From Anoplopoma fimbria (lineage: Eukaryota > Chordata > Actinopteri > Perciformes > Anoplopomatidae), in NCBI RefSeq assembly GCF_027596085.1, contig NC_072454.1, forward strand, positions 23,426,990 through 23,490,989: 64,000 nt of DNA, written 5' to 3'. Positions 12,571-25,340 of the stretch are shown piece after piece. Position numbers and translations under genes: made by a program. The notes beneath the pieces are model-generated. The model saw only the letters and a program-made list of their open reading frames with translations. It made no database searches and was not told the DNA's origin. How positions within the stretch are numbered: the first letter of the stretch is position 1; the number at the start of each line of letters is the position of its first letter.

Positions 12571-15500
12571 ACCCAGATCCAGGTGTGATTTATTTGATTT
12601 TAAGCCCCGTGTCCCTTTTTCATCTCTTTTTTTTTTTACCCCTTCCCTATTATTTGGGATTTATAGATAACATGAAGATTGGCCCTTTTTAGCAAGCCCT
12701 TTAGTTTGGTTGACATAACTGAGAGAGAAGAAGCCATGCATATGAACACAAACAAACACTAAAGGGGGGGAAATATCTGTGCTCTCTCAATTCTGCTTGG
12801 CCTCATTCATATGTTTTTTTAAGTGACAATGATGCACTATTCAGATTGAGGATGCTACTTGTGTCCAGTCTAAGTTAATTTTTAGTTTATCGGGGACAAA
12901 ACTGTTCGCACTCAGCCATATCGCCTCTCTCGTATCTGCCTTTCAGTCGACTGTATAGTTAAAAGTATTCATGCTTTTGAAAATCATATTTATAAGGTGC
13001 ACCAGCATTGCTAGCAAGTTAGCTATACCCTGCACAAATACCAAGAGCTGGTAAGAGGAAAGGAGATATGTTAAGTAAGCATGCATATCAGATTAATTTG
13101 TAAAGGGGCATAACAATTTTAGTTAGCGGGGTCAAGACTGTGATCCTCAGCCCGGTTTTTCTCCCGAAGGAAAGAGCCAGGTGTCGAAGGTGGTCCTTTC
13201 ATACGGTGATTGTGTTAAATTGAGCATTAAAGAGAACCACTCAAGGGCCCTGGTAAAATTTGCGTGATGAGATGTGACTGACATCGATAGCAACACGAGG
13301 AGTGAGTGTGCTGCCATTTAGCGATGTGTGCAGACATCCTGCCACTGCCCCTCCATGTTTATTCTACCTCAGACGTTTTTATTGATGTGTGGGTTTTAAT
13401 TAACAACTCGCTACTTTTATTTTCAGCTTTTTCCAGAGCGTTTATTGGTCAGAATGTTGTTAAATTGGTAACGATGAAAATCTATTTAAATGTAGGATTA
13501 TTTAACATTTTGCTTTGAACCTACACCAGTTATGGCCTTTTACATTTCAGATAATTGTAGCTGCTTGTAGCTTGTGCCTTCAAGCCCGGTCGGTTGGACT
13601 GGCTAACAGAGTTTTCAGAGTGGGAGGCGGCCATGTGACTTTGAAGAAGACAAAGGCGAGAGGATTTAAATGTGGATTTGTGAGTCTTGAACAATGGAGT
13701 GATGGAGCAAATATGCCTTGATGGCTCAGAAGGCTTCTGCCGTGTAACAAAGAGAGCTGCTACTGATTTCAGTGCAGTCTGCATCGTCTTTGACGCTGTA
13801 AACACCAAAGGAGACAGACTAAGCAATTCAATATAGAGTTAGCTCAAGTGTTTGTCCTTGTTCTCTTCTATGTAATCATTTGTAAACCCACAACTCATCA
13901 TGCTTTTTAAAGTTGTTAAAGAAATGTGTAGGCTTGCTTAAAACTGCTTTGGGGCAGTATTTTCTGTCTTTGTTGTGTTTCAGTATTACAGACTGATGAC
14001 TTTCCATCCAGATTTCGAAATACTTTGGCAGGTCAGGTGGATTTCTACACTTTCATACTTGCAACTTTGCATGCCCTGGACAAAGTTCCCCTGAATTTCT
14101 CACTCCACCAGTATGTCATAGTGGGGAGAGCGCTGATTGGCCACATTGTTTCAGCACCCAACACACCCATCAAGTTATAGATTCTTCCTAATCCCAACCT
14201 GTTTCATTGTGCGCCTCTGATGCGCCGCACACTACAGCACAGTGCACCTTGATTCACAAAATTAACACCCTATGTATGTTCTTTGACTCCAAACCATAAA
14301 GAGGAGTATGGTACTACATCAGGCACTCAACCAGAGAGGTGGCATGATCAACATTTATGTTCATACTTACATTAAGTCGATGGCCAAACAGCCTCCTCAC
14401 TTTGCTGGACTCAAAGGAGCTCTATCAGCGATGCCTGCCTGCCTGGTCCACATTTTGAATCACTACGTTTACTGAGATTAGAATGGTAGAATAAACTAAA
14501 ACAAAGATACATATATTTAAATATTCCTAGAAATAAGGAACTGTTCACAGTTATGTAATAGACATTAAAGAGTGCTGGGTAGCAATCTTGTGCGGCAGGA
14601 TGTAACCCCAGCTGTCTGTACCATGAGCATCCTCAGTCTGCTGTTGTTTTTGCACGAAGTCACAGGGATTTCAATGCACATAGAGCCTTAGCTGGTCGGG
14701 CAAATTTCCCCATGGCATTTCCTAAGCACTTTTCCCAGTGAAGCATCTTCCAACTCTTGGCTGTGTTAATGCGTGTAATAATGTCTATTAAAAGAGACCC
14801 GGGTCCAGGTGAGCTTTCACAAGTGAGGATAGTCAGTGTGTGACTGCCAGGGGTTCATCCATTAAAGCCAACACTGCCTCCACTGTGGAGCATTTCATCA
14901 CAGTGTTTATTCACATTCAGTGTATTGTATTTTTGGCTGGTGCTGCTGAGCTGCCATGCGAATTGACCAAATCATCTGAACCAGTCACTCAGTTCAGTGG
15001 TTCTCATTAAAAGATGATGTAGCCTAAAACATAAACAGATGTTTCATTTGTAAGAAATATTTCTTAAATATCCCCGAAAAGTCAACGGAGCTCAGATAAG
15101 AAATGAAAAGGCCAATAGATTTATCTTACACGTATTAATCAAATTACAGTTGTGAGATAATTACTCTAATTGCTTCTCTTTACTCCCCCTTGGACACACA
15201 CACACACACACACACACTAAAACACACACATACAAACACACATTCACACTCACACAGCCCCATCTGTCTAATAAGGACATTCACAAGTAAAAACGAAAGC
15301 ATATGCTATAGTCACTGAAGATGATTAAACAGTTTGACTAAATCTGGCTCTGTTCCCAACTTGAATTTAGAACCAGATCTTTTTCACGTTCCTCGTTGAG
15401 GCACAGACGTCTCATTATCTCGCCTAAAATACAGAGGCCATATTCCCTACGCCAAAACATTTCTTCATGATTGGACGCAAAAGATAATTAACCACGTTAC

Positions 15501-16859
15501 ATCAACGGGCTGCCAGCAACACCATTTCTTGAAACCTTTCTCGCCCAGACGTGGCCAACAATTGGCTCCGTGCCTCCCTCATTCACATACGGGAGAGTCA
15601 GTGAGCAACTGCATGAGGGTTTCACAATGGGAAGGGGAGGGAGTGACACACAGAGCAAAACAAGGCTGCGAGAGAGAGCAAGGGAGGAAAGGTGGGAGGG
15701 AAAGAAGGGAGGGAGAGAGAAATAGCGGGCCAAACTCGTTTTCCGCTTGATGGGTTAGCTGCAGAGAATGCGCCTTTACTAGGTAAATGATTAAGGGGGG
15801 TGGGAGGGGGACCTATGCTGCTCTGTTATTATGTACTTCAAAGGTCTCCAAAGGCAGGTTAAATGAAAAGCAAATGTGTTGCCCTGCTGCTCAAATACCT
15901 CAAATGTTTTAGCAGGTGCAAGCAATGAAGTGGTGGGCAGTGACAGCGGCGTGCTGCACCTTGCTTGGGAAATCGTTGATCCTCCCCGACCAGGGAGACA
16001 AATAGTGTCCAACCAGCGAAGGGTGAGACGGGGCCGGTGTCCGTGAGGGGGGTCGAGCTCTGCTCAGCGTTCTCACCACTCTGACCTTTATCTGACACAC
16101 AGGTGAAAAGGCGATTGGGTGCAAGTGACGTGGCCGAGGTGTTGGTGATTGAGATCTTTAAATACATCTTTAGAGATGAGTCACAAATATGTAGTTTCAT
16201 TTATATATATATATATCTTAGTAAATTTCCTGAAACATCTGGGCACTGTAATATTTAACAATCGCACTCAAACAGAAGTAAATAGTGTACTTGTCGGGAC
16301 TATTTTCAGCTGCCCATTAGTACACATTTGTGAGTATTTGCAGCAGCAGGACGGTGTATGTCGGACTCACTCAAAATATAGGACAGTGCCCGTGTTGCAA
16401 CAGTGTGACTTTTACTAACGGAGCTCTATGTCACAGAGGAATATGCAATATCAGGGCTTTTGCCTCACAGACAATACTTGTTTGTAGGATCGATTCATTG
16501 TTGGTTTTGGTCTTTTTATGGAATCTGTTGTTCAAAAAAATGATAGAGAATATCCAAAATAGAGAATGTCACCAGCCTTAGCCTCCAAGTTCAATAAACC
16601 TTGCAGTGTTTGTGTTAGCATGCAAACAATACTATATCGATTACCAATATAATTATCTCTAATAATTCAGTAAAGTAGTCACCCATAACACTGTGATCAC
16701 ATGATCACATTAAAGGCATAATAGTGCTGACATGATCTGTGTGGTGTTTACATAGGTCCTGTTGTACTGCCTTCATTGTCTTAATAGCGGTGCAATCTTG
16801 ATATTTGTGTGTGTGTAAATGAAGTCCCTGTTGTTGATGCTCTAAATGAATCAGCTCGC
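12571..16859. other. Intergenic, microsatellite and purine tracts only
   Basis: Apart from the CA array at 15.2 kb there is a GA-rich tract (15670-15722) and a short TA array (16202-16216). ATTAATCAAATTACAG-like cores near 15133-15148 are the only motif-dense spot. No gene seen. Confidence 0.5.
15194..15249. repeat. Imperfect (AC)n microsatellite
   Basis: A 24-base pure AC core followed by broken ACACAC blocks (CTAAA, TAC, TTC and CTC interruptions). It looks like an ageing array. Confidence 0.9.
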
Positions 16860-17110
16860 TCTGGGCTCACCTGTTCAATATCAGCAAAGTCCATTACATA
16901 ATGGCAGCGCAGTGATTACAGGTCTCCTGCTGGCAGAGCAATTACCCCAGCTCGGTCATTATCACCTCATAACATCATCCGCTCTCTACATATCAGCACA
17001 CACAACATAGCTTTGTATTACTCAGTGTTAGGTCACAAAGCGCGTCTGCTGCACTAATGCAGTGTAATTTGTTCATTATAACAAGTGTGAACGTAATAGG
17101 TGGAAGCACC
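16860..17110. promoter_or_regulatory. Candidate regulatory block
   Basis: Contains CCATTACATAATGG (inverted-repeat-like), AGTGATTACAGG, GAGCAATTACCCC and GTCATTATCACC within about 90 bases (16890-16975). Four homeodomain-like cores in a unique sequence. Confidence 0.33.
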
Positions 17111-17558
17111 GATAAGCACATTTGTGATAAATATTATTCTCACATGTGTTTGGGTGCAGACATTTGGAGGAGATTGCACAAAACAGTTTGCCGCTGAAGC
17201 TTTACATGAGGAGTAAAGCTGATTTTGAAAGAGTGAAGTTTAAATCACTATAATCATAGGAAATGTTTTGATATTCTTCATCTGCTGACCATCCCACTCA
17301 ATGTTGTGGTAAAGGTAAAAAAAATGAAGAAGAATGAATGAACATTCCTTTATTTATTTAACATCTAATTTTCGAAGAGATTCAAACTAATATTTGCTAT
17401 TCATAAATAATTTAGTAAATAGAATAACGTATTAAGTTGACTTGATATCATTATTTCATGGTTTTGTTGAATGACAGTGAATTATCAATTATTGCAGATA
17501 TTAATCAGTGGTCATTTTATTAATGTTGTACACATTTGCTGTGCTGCAAATTAACAAA

Positions 17559-17870
17559 GTACACATACTCCAGTACTATACTTCTGTACAGTTTTGAGTC
17601 ACTATAATTGATTATTTCCATTTTATGATATTTCATACCTCTGTTGTAGTTGTATTTTTTACTCCGTTACATCTAACATTTAACAGCTTTAGTTACTTTT
17701 CAGATTAGATTTGAAATACAAAATTTATGATCAGTTTATATGAAGAGAAGCATTAATAAACTACCCAACAGAGCATGAAGCAGGTAAAGATAGCTCCAGC
17801 TAAACCTTAAAGTAGTGCTTACATGTTAATGAATCTACAAAAATGATCCATAGTGAAATAATAAAACTGT
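17559..17870 (+). repeat. AT-rich dispersed fish repeat, copy 1 (diverged)
   Basis: The order of ACATACTCCAGTACTATACT, ATTTCCATTTTATGATATTT, ACTCCGTTACAT, CAGCTTTAGTTAC, ATCAGTTTATATGA, AACTACCCAACAG, AGCTCCAGC and GCTTACATGTTAATG matches, from memory, a very abundant non-coding percomorph repeat with phrases such as 'acttctactccgctac' and 'actacccaacagtatat'. I cannot give its database name. The copy lacks the 3' part of the family. No coding potential. Confidence 0.6.
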
Positions 17871-19214
17871 AGCAGATAGATTATTACAATTATATGTTTG
17901 ATATTTCAAGTACATTTAATTGATGAACCACTTGGCATTGACAGTTATTCTCATAATAGAAACTTTTTTTATTTGCCATTATATATATTAGAACACTCTT
18001 TCATATTGCCAATTAAGTGTGTGGCCTCACTATGTAAAGATGGACCTCACCCCGTCTGCTTCACATCACACATTGACTCATCTCTAACATGTGCAAAAAC
18101 GTTTAATTACAGGCAACAAATACATTTCTCTGGTTTCAGTTTAAGCCTTTTTGCCTGGAAGAACAAACTTCCTCCATTTCTGCTCACAATATGAGGAATG
18201 CAAAGAATGATGAATCCCACGGTCTTGCGTTTCTTAGTTTGCACTGTCTCCCAGTCTAGAGCCATTTTTAAATCCATATCCAAGGAGTACAGGTGTTGAT
18301 TAATCCCCTCGACATTTTCCCCTCGACATTCTTTCACTCGTATTGACATTCTTGCGGCTGCCTGGCGAGTGGTGGGGAAATGAAAGCTCTGCCATGGTAT
18401 TTTGGAAGCCCCTCAGAAGTCGTACTTACACGGGCTAGCTGCTGCGATGGCCTACATTAAGGAGTTCATGGCCTGTGGGGGTCTGCTCCCAGTAGCCCGA
18501 CTTCAGGAAAAAATACCCGTCCCTGACTGGCTCTCCACATGCCAGACTCCTAAACTCAGCTTTACTCCAGACAGATGTCGGAGTAAAACCGGCTATACCC
18601 ATGAATATAATGAGCTATTTAAAATGATCTCACCCAGTTAAAGTACAGTAAGGGACAAACACAGTGTGAGCTTGAACAATCATCATCTTCTCATAACAGC
18701 ATTGCATATTCTACAAACATTACAGTTCACTAAAAGTCTATCCTGACTCGACCCAGCCAGCACAACCACAGCTCGCCCACTCCTTTCACTCTTGGGGCCG
18801 GACTCAAGCCGCCTGCCCCGGTAGAAAAAGAGGTGGTTTTATTGTGGTTATGTTCTCCGGCAGAGCGGTAATGAGTCGCATTGCATTGCTGCAGCTCTGA
18901 CATGGTGTAACTGTGTTACACTGCGGTTGACTCCACACACGCAGCCGAGAAAGAAGAATTTCATGGTGGTGGTTTAGCCACAGATAAAGGCTTCCTCTTC
19001 ATTAAGAAAATAAATAAACAAGGGAGGAAAATTATATGTCAACACTTTATTGACATAACACTCCCCACCCCCGTCTCATTACAATTCCTCAGCTGTGTTG
19101 TCTCCAAAGTGTCAGATGGAGAACTACTCACAAACTAATTTAAAACTTCAATCACGTACGGAGGCAGCAGTTTGTACTTTGACGAACTCCTGGGGCGTCA
19201 CAGTTGGTGATACA

Positions 19215-19215
<1 letters not shown>

Positions 19216-19252
<37 letters not shown>
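19216..19252. repeat. (AC)n microsatellite, ~37 bp
   Basis: About 18 uninterrupted AC units. Confidence 0.95.
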
Positions 19253-19253
<1 letters not shown>

Positions 19254-19890
19254 TAATGTACAGAACCACCACGTGACTCGGAGAAAATCTGAATTAGTGC
19301 ATCGCTGTGCAGCTGCATTGTTTTTGTGAGTGACGGCTGCTGTTTCTTCTCTGACATTTTGTGCATTTAAGAGAGTATAGCTGAGGGTGGAAGATTATGC
19401 AAAGAGGCATATCTATCAAAAGGTTGTTTTTATTTTTTTTTAAGGGTCAGGTTGAGCACTCACTGATGGAGCAGTGAGAGGAATCTTGGCTTCTGCACTT
19501 ATCTGGTGTGTGGAGTGTGGGGTACTTTCCTCCCACTTTCCTCAATTTCTCCTCTATCTCTGGCACCAAACTTATCAAAATAATGTGTAGTAAGATCGTT
19601 TTTGGCTTGCGCCCGACAAACTGATATAAATTTCAATCTGACTCCGACAGAAGTTTTCATTTTGCCAAGAGTGCAAAAAGAGGCGTGTGTGTGTATATGC
19701 GTGCATTATGTGTGTGTTGGGAGTTGCACTGTACACTGTCAAAATGTGACAAAATGCTCAGAGAATGTTGTGTTTTCAGGATAAACAAAACGTTTTCATT
19801 TATGAGTCAATCAGTAAACCACAAATTCTTTCACGTCTCACTTTGCTTTTAAGCCAAAGCACTACCTCTGTCTCTTGAGAATAACTCAGG

Positions 19891-19919
19891 ATTATTATTA
19901 TTATTATTATTATTATTAT
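19891..19919. repeat. (ATT)n microsatellite
   Basis: Nearly ten pure ATT units. Confidence 0.95.
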
Positions 19920-21470
19920 GATTACCACCTGTTGGGAACCGATCCAGTTCTGCTGAAAAGCTATTATAAAAAATATTCAGTGACTTGAATCCAAAGCCAC
20001 AGGTAGAGACGGCGAGGTGGCTGGGATGCCACTCAGCGGTGTGCCATCGGCGCCCCGGTCCAGCTTGGCACCGGCTGCAGGAGCAGGAATCTTGCACCCT
20101 CATTACACCCCAGCCACTCTAATTACAACCTGCTCAAGAGCTGTTATCCTACACCTCGCAGTGACAATGACAGCGCCTCCTCTTAGAGGCCTGGGCGGTT
20201 TTCTGTGCTGAGGCGCAACACAACACCCCTGTAAATAAATGACGGTCCTGCTGGAGAAAACATCCCCCAATTACAAACTAAAACCTGTGATCTATTGGAC
20301 ATTTTGCCTGGATTTAACTTTATTTTTATGAAATAAATACTGCTTTCTCTTTTTGACGATGATGATGGCGTGGAGGGTTTTAATGTATTCAACTAAACGA
20401 TGATGAAAGCGGGCAGAATTCTTTCCGGCCCTTCGCTCGTTTGCCAGAGGAGAAATCCATTTACACAACAGGCAGCAAATTCGGCTATGAATGTGTTCCA
20501 TGGTGTCCTATCGCACACACATTATTGTTTGAGATCCTGTGTTATGCTGACAAATCCTCTCGTGGCAGCAATCACCTAAGCGTCTTCCATGAAAGGGATG
20601 TACATATTCCTCCACTTATTTCAGAGTTTATTGTGTTCATCACTAATCCAGAGATGGGTTCCACATGTAATACCCGCCATCTAATCATTCTTAGTACTCC
20701 GAGGGCTTGTTAGACTAGATCCAGTAGACTGTAATTGTTTTGTCAATTGATCCCGTAGAAATGCGGAGATAGATTAGAGAGCAGCAGACAGACAGTAGAA
20801 CATCAACACAATCATTTTAAATATATGAAATGATTCCAATATAAAATCTGCTGTGACTTGAAAAGTGGTACATTCAGGGGACGGAATACGCATCTATGCA
20901 AACACCTTGCTGGTTCTTTTTTTCAATGCAGCTCACACATTGTTTTGGTGAAGTGCCTGACTTTTGAGCTCCGTGACAGCGAGCAGTGGCTGCCTACTGT
21001 ATGTCCTTGCTGAACCTAAACACATTACACAGCATAATGTTTTCATAAAAGTCCATATTAGGCGGCACAGATCCTAAAAGGTTTATGACGACCATTTAGC
21101 ATCACGAGAGCGAAGCTTAACATGGCCATGTCAAGATAACATGCAAGCATCCGTGTTGTTTTCATTGGCTGTCAGCACAGATTTTACAGTAGCTGCGGGG
21201 AAAAGGGGGCATATGTGCTTAAGACGCTCCTGCAAGGGCTGTCACTGCAGGAGAGGACCGGGGAGGCGCAAAAATAGAACAAGAGAGACAGAGAGCTCTC
21301 CTGTCCAAAAAGATGATGAGGAAGAATAAGAGCACAGTGGATAATTTGACTGGAGCACGGGGATAATATGGGAGCGGTGTTTTATTTGAAACGGCAGATG
21401 CAAGCCCCATTCAGATGCCTGTGCTGCTCTGAAACTAGGTGGAGCTATTGCTTACATCTGGGCCAAGAGA

Positions 21471-21490
21471 GAGGGGAGGGGAGGGGAGGG
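21471..21490. repeat. (GAGGG)4 purine repeat
   Basis: Four perfect pentamers. The G-triplets are compatible with quadruplex or H-DNA formation. Confidence 0.9.
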
Positions 21491-21899
21491 AGACAGTGTT
21501 TAGGAAATGAATGCAGTGCAGGGCTGGGTCACAGCCTGGAATAAGACCTCGGGGTTAGAAAGAGAGGAGTAGCACTGTGAACTGTGCACCTGTCACACAG
21601 GATCTAGAGGGTCTCAGACTTAAAGCGCGGCTTCAGGCCTGCTTGTTACTCCCAAGGAGGGCGAGAAATATGAGGAAATATACACGCGGTTCACTCTTTA
21701 TCGAATAGATGCTCCCCCTTACACCCCTAAAGATGACACCCAACAGAAATTAATCTATAGGGAGATTGTGTTGCAGTAATGCTGAGTTGAAATGTGCAGA
21801 CTAAATTACTCTTTGGCTCTTTTGGCTATCTCCCCCATCGCCCATGCATCATAAAAGCAGGGGTTTAGTGTGAGATGAATAATCTCGCTCCAGCATGCC

Positions 21900-22060
21900 T
21901 CTCCTCTGCTGCTCCCCCTCACGCCATAATCGTCAGAAGGCAAGCCAGCTTAGTCAACCCTGTGCTACGGGCCAGGATAATAATTGCTGTATTAATTGGT
22001 GTTGTCCAGGCTAGACAGAATATAAGAGATCCCACTGGGGCTAATAATTAATGTTCTTTT
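21900..22060. promoter_or_regulatory. Candidate conserved non-coding element
   Basis: ATAATAATTGC (21977-21987), ATTAATTGG (21991-21999) and CTAATAATTAATG (22041-22053) are packed into under 80 bases. It directly abuts a pyrimidine tract and the 22.1-kb CA array. Confidence 0.4.
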
Positions 22061-22114
22061 TTTTTACCCTCTCTTTCTCTCCTCCTGCTCTACCTCCACC
22101 ACCAAAAGCACTTG

Positions 22115-22117
<3 letters not shown>

Positions 22118-22189
<72 letters not shown>
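22118..22189. repeat. (CA)n microsatellite, ~72 bp
   Basis: About 36 uninterrupted CA units between a pyrimidine-rich tract (22051-22110) and CGCCCAGCC. Confidence 0.97.
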
Positions 22190-22191
<2 letters not shown>

Positions 22192-23079
22192 CCAGCCTCC
22201 GTTTTGCCATATCATTAAGAAAGCGCTTCAATACCTCCACCAATCTGAGTAGCAGGAGGACGACATCTCACAAGAGTATTTTTAGATAAGGCGGTGGACA
22301 ACAGCAGCACTATCGCCCGTGTTGATTATGTTTATTTAGCTTCTTTAATCACACTACTTAAAGATATGGGTATCATGTATTCCTGGTGGTTGTTCGCAGT
22401 AGTCTGCAGGGATGAAGGGTCATTTTAAGGCCTGATATAGAAGCCTGGGCTAAACTAAATCACGCTGTATAGATGGGAGCATGATGGCAGTCCAATCAGA
22501 CAGAAAGAAAAAGAAAAGATGGCAGGAAGCTTATAATACGCTTCCAGTCCAAATCTGATACCTCACCCAAATGAATGAATAAGAATACAGGTTTGTGCAC
22601 TGAGTAGCGTGTAGGCGTGCACTATATTTGACTGGTCTTTGTTCCCCTATCCAGATGGCTGCTGTACTGCTGCCCCTCCTGGTGTGAACCTGCTTAAGTT
22701 CCTCCGTCGAAAGCCCAGTGAGTCAGTCCACTCGGGTGATTGCCAAAGAGGAGAAAAGCGTTTTATGAGAGGCACACAGGAGCTCATGGCAGTTTTTACG
22801 CAGCCCTCCACCTTCAGGAAACAGATAATTACAGGCTGCATTATGCGCTGTAGTATCATGTCAGAAAGTATAGTGCCTGCACAGGACTGCTGAATGCGCT
22901 ATTACAGCATTTGTTCCATGATTATACTCTATGATCCTTTTAATGACAGATATGGGGATTTTTTTTTTTTTGCTCAGCTGGTATTTAGCACATATCTCAG
23001 TGTGGTGCTTTTAAACACGTCTCACAATTTAAGGGGGAAGGACCATAAATTTGGAACTAGTTTAGAGAAAATGGGCTAA
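22190..23079. other. Intergenic, nothing recognised
   Basis: Unique sequence with a T-run near 22960. No gene or repeat seen. Confidence 0.5.
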
Positions 23080-23810
23080 TGGGAATCTCACTGGGTTATT
23101 TTCAAATATAAGCCCAACCGCACACTAACTTACAGATCTGTCACAGCTTTAATTTAGTGACCTCCCATGGTGTACTTGTTCTTTTTATTTATTTATTTCT
23201 TGCTTTGCTTCCAGGGTTAAAAAAAAAAGGGAATGATTTGGGGAAATAACCCTTTCTTTTAGGGCGCTGATTGAAGGTCATTCAAACCATGAGTACCTGT
23301 GCTGTGGAGATTAGGCAGTTTGGTATTAGCAGGCTTCATTTCAAGACATTTAAGGCAATATCTGGCATGTCGCAGAGACTGTCGCCCAAACCTCCACTCT
23401 GTTGTTCTCAACCATGTCTATTTACTGTATGCCCTAATTGTAGCCACAGCTTTAATAAGGCCCAAACCAAGGGGAAAAAACAACTCCTCTGTAACAACGT
23501 GCAGGGGGAATTGGCCGAGGCGCAGCTCTGCTCTGCAAACGGGCAGGGAATTAGGACCATGTAGAGGCCCTACTTTGCTAACAGTCCTGACAGTGTTATT
23601 TGGCCATCTGCTTTAATTACAGGTACTGACACACTCACCAGCTAATGCCTAAGTGTCACCCGTGCGAAGGTGCAAATTAGTTTCCACTTGAGGAACCAGG
23701 GTGTGCCACAAATCAAACTAACGACATCATTTGGCCTCAGGCATCAAGCACAATCAACTAAAGTGTCTGTGATTATCAATTTAATCAGTGCTCTGGCCTT
23801 TTGATTTTAC
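23080..23810. promoter_or_regulatory. Candidate conserved non-coding element, long
   Basis: Unique sequence with TTTAATTACAGG from 23612 and GATTATCAATTTAATCAG (23771-23788), the latter two head-to-head GATTA cores. CTTTAATAAGGC and GCAAATTAG cores also occur. Short open frames across it have no recognisable domain. Confidence 0.35.
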
Positions 23811-24969
23811 GAGTCAGTTTGATGACTATTTATTGAATGACGATGCAATGAATAAAAAATAAAGATAGGTGTGTTTCTTTTAGCTTTTACTTCCTCAAAC
23901 CTTTATATTTGCATGTAGTTGTTCATCTTGTGGGAATTGATGTTCCATGAGAAACACTTGACGATACGTTACATGTGTTCACATGTAGACGGAAGGACAG
24001 AATGTTGCCACCATGGTTGGTATTTCAAAGGCAAAGGTTTATGAAGCCTGCAGGGCAAATTAAACAGCTGCATTCCAGACATGCCTTGTTTTGCACCACG
24101 CTGGCAGTTAATTTAATGGGAGTCTTTGCGTTTGATTGAGTTCCCTTCGCTTTCAGAAGGACTCGATCAGTTTTCTGATTTCAATTGAACTTGGTCAGAC
24201 TGTAAAGTCAGACAGAAACTGCATCAAGCTAGACTGACAATTTTGGCTCCGTAATGCACCTCTCTGCTTTTTCCTGCTTCGACATCTGCAGCAGGCCAGC
24301 ACCTCTGCAGAGGGCATGACACAAGGGAAAGCTACAGTATTACTTTTCACCGTTCACTCGTACTCACCTCTGACTCATGGGCTGTTACCAGAGGGAACCA
24401 TCAACTAATCAGCTCTCTGCACAAATGTCCACGGTTTGCCCGATATTTTCTGTTCTTGTTAAACTGTGAAAAAAGGAGGGAACTCTTTGGAGCTTAAATC
24501 AGGCAGTCATTAGTAGGAGAACAGATTGTCTTTTCTTCCACTGCATCTGTCTCTCAGATAAACAGGCCTGAGTGCTGACATACGATCCCTTCGACTAACA
24601 CAGCCCATCCTGACCAACTGATGGGAGGAATAGTAATCAGGCTGCAGGTCACGTGGACGACACCGTAACTGGCCAACAGATGCATACTTTAAATTGAGAA
24701 TGGAATGCAAAATGTAGAATTTGTTGTGTAAATCTCAAGAAATATCTGAAGATAATTTATGAGCTAGGAAACAATTGTAATAAAACGGTAAATTACACAC
24801 ATGGATTAAAATATGCACCAAACAACTGTACGTGGTCTGTGTTCACCACTTTTGAAATGTGATTGTTAATCATCTGAGGTAGTCCAACCAAACAAATCAA
24901 AAAGGGGTGACTCGTTCTTGGCAAATGCTTCCCTCATGGTGTGTTTTCATCCCAGCGAAACGTCTGTCT
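23811..24969. other. Intergenic, nothing recognised
   Basis: Unique sequence; a 16-bp perfect palindrome ACATGTGTTCACATGT lacks only symmetry at its central TT (23971-23986). No gene. Confidence 0.5.
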
Positions 24970-25340
24970 TTGTGATCTCCTCCTGCAGGAGCCTGGTGTT
25001 CTGTCAGCCGCCCAACCCAGGCAATAACTGTCATTAATTAGTCTGATAAATTACGTCCAAAACAATGACATGTTTAAATGGTCCAATTTAGCTCAAATCC
25101 TAAATGAGATATTACATCAAAAGCCAGCCGTTTCTCTCTTGTAGCCCATTTAAAGAGGCATACTGCCTTCCTGAAAGCGTTTTAAAGGTTACGATTTCCT
25201 CAGATGATAAAGCAGTACCTTTTAATGAAATTCTAATTAGTAATTTCATGGACTTTGTAACCAACCATATCTGATTAGCGCACATTTTCACAGCCCACTT
25301 TAATTAAGCACACTTACAGTACAGTTTCAAACATTTGCCA
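24970..25340. promoter_or_regulatory. Strong candidate enhancer, contains a 25-bp palindromic homeodomain cluster
   Basis: Very motif-dense unique sequence: CATTAATTAG (25032-25041), a 25-bp inverted repeat with a CTAATTAG core (25225-25249), GATTAG (25273-25278) and TTAATTAA (25310-25317). AGATGATAAAG is present near 25203. The region has low GC but no simple repeats, and no coding frame. Emx proteins bind TAATTA-type sites, so auto- or cross-regulation is possible; this is inference. Confidence 0.45.

Larger units (their letters stand above)
17871..21899. other. Intergenic, little recognised
   Basis: Holds two microsatellites (19.2 and 19.9 kb), a GAGGG repeat (21.5 kb) and a direct repeat of CCCCTCGACATT at 18305-18329. 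Open frames such as 18402-18641 have no recognisable domain. Confidence 0.5.

Noticed and set aside
16692..16709. TGTGATCACATGATCACA palindrome-like sequence
   Set aside because: Imperfect symmetry and isolated; consistent with chance in AT-rich DNA.
18303..18330. Direct duplication of CCCCTCGACATT
   Set aside because: A single short tandem duplication with no flanking element; replication slippage is sufficient.
18402..18641. 79-codon open frame beginning MEAPQKSYLHGL
   Set aside because: Looked superficially protein-like, but I recognise no family and see no flanking splice sites that extend it.
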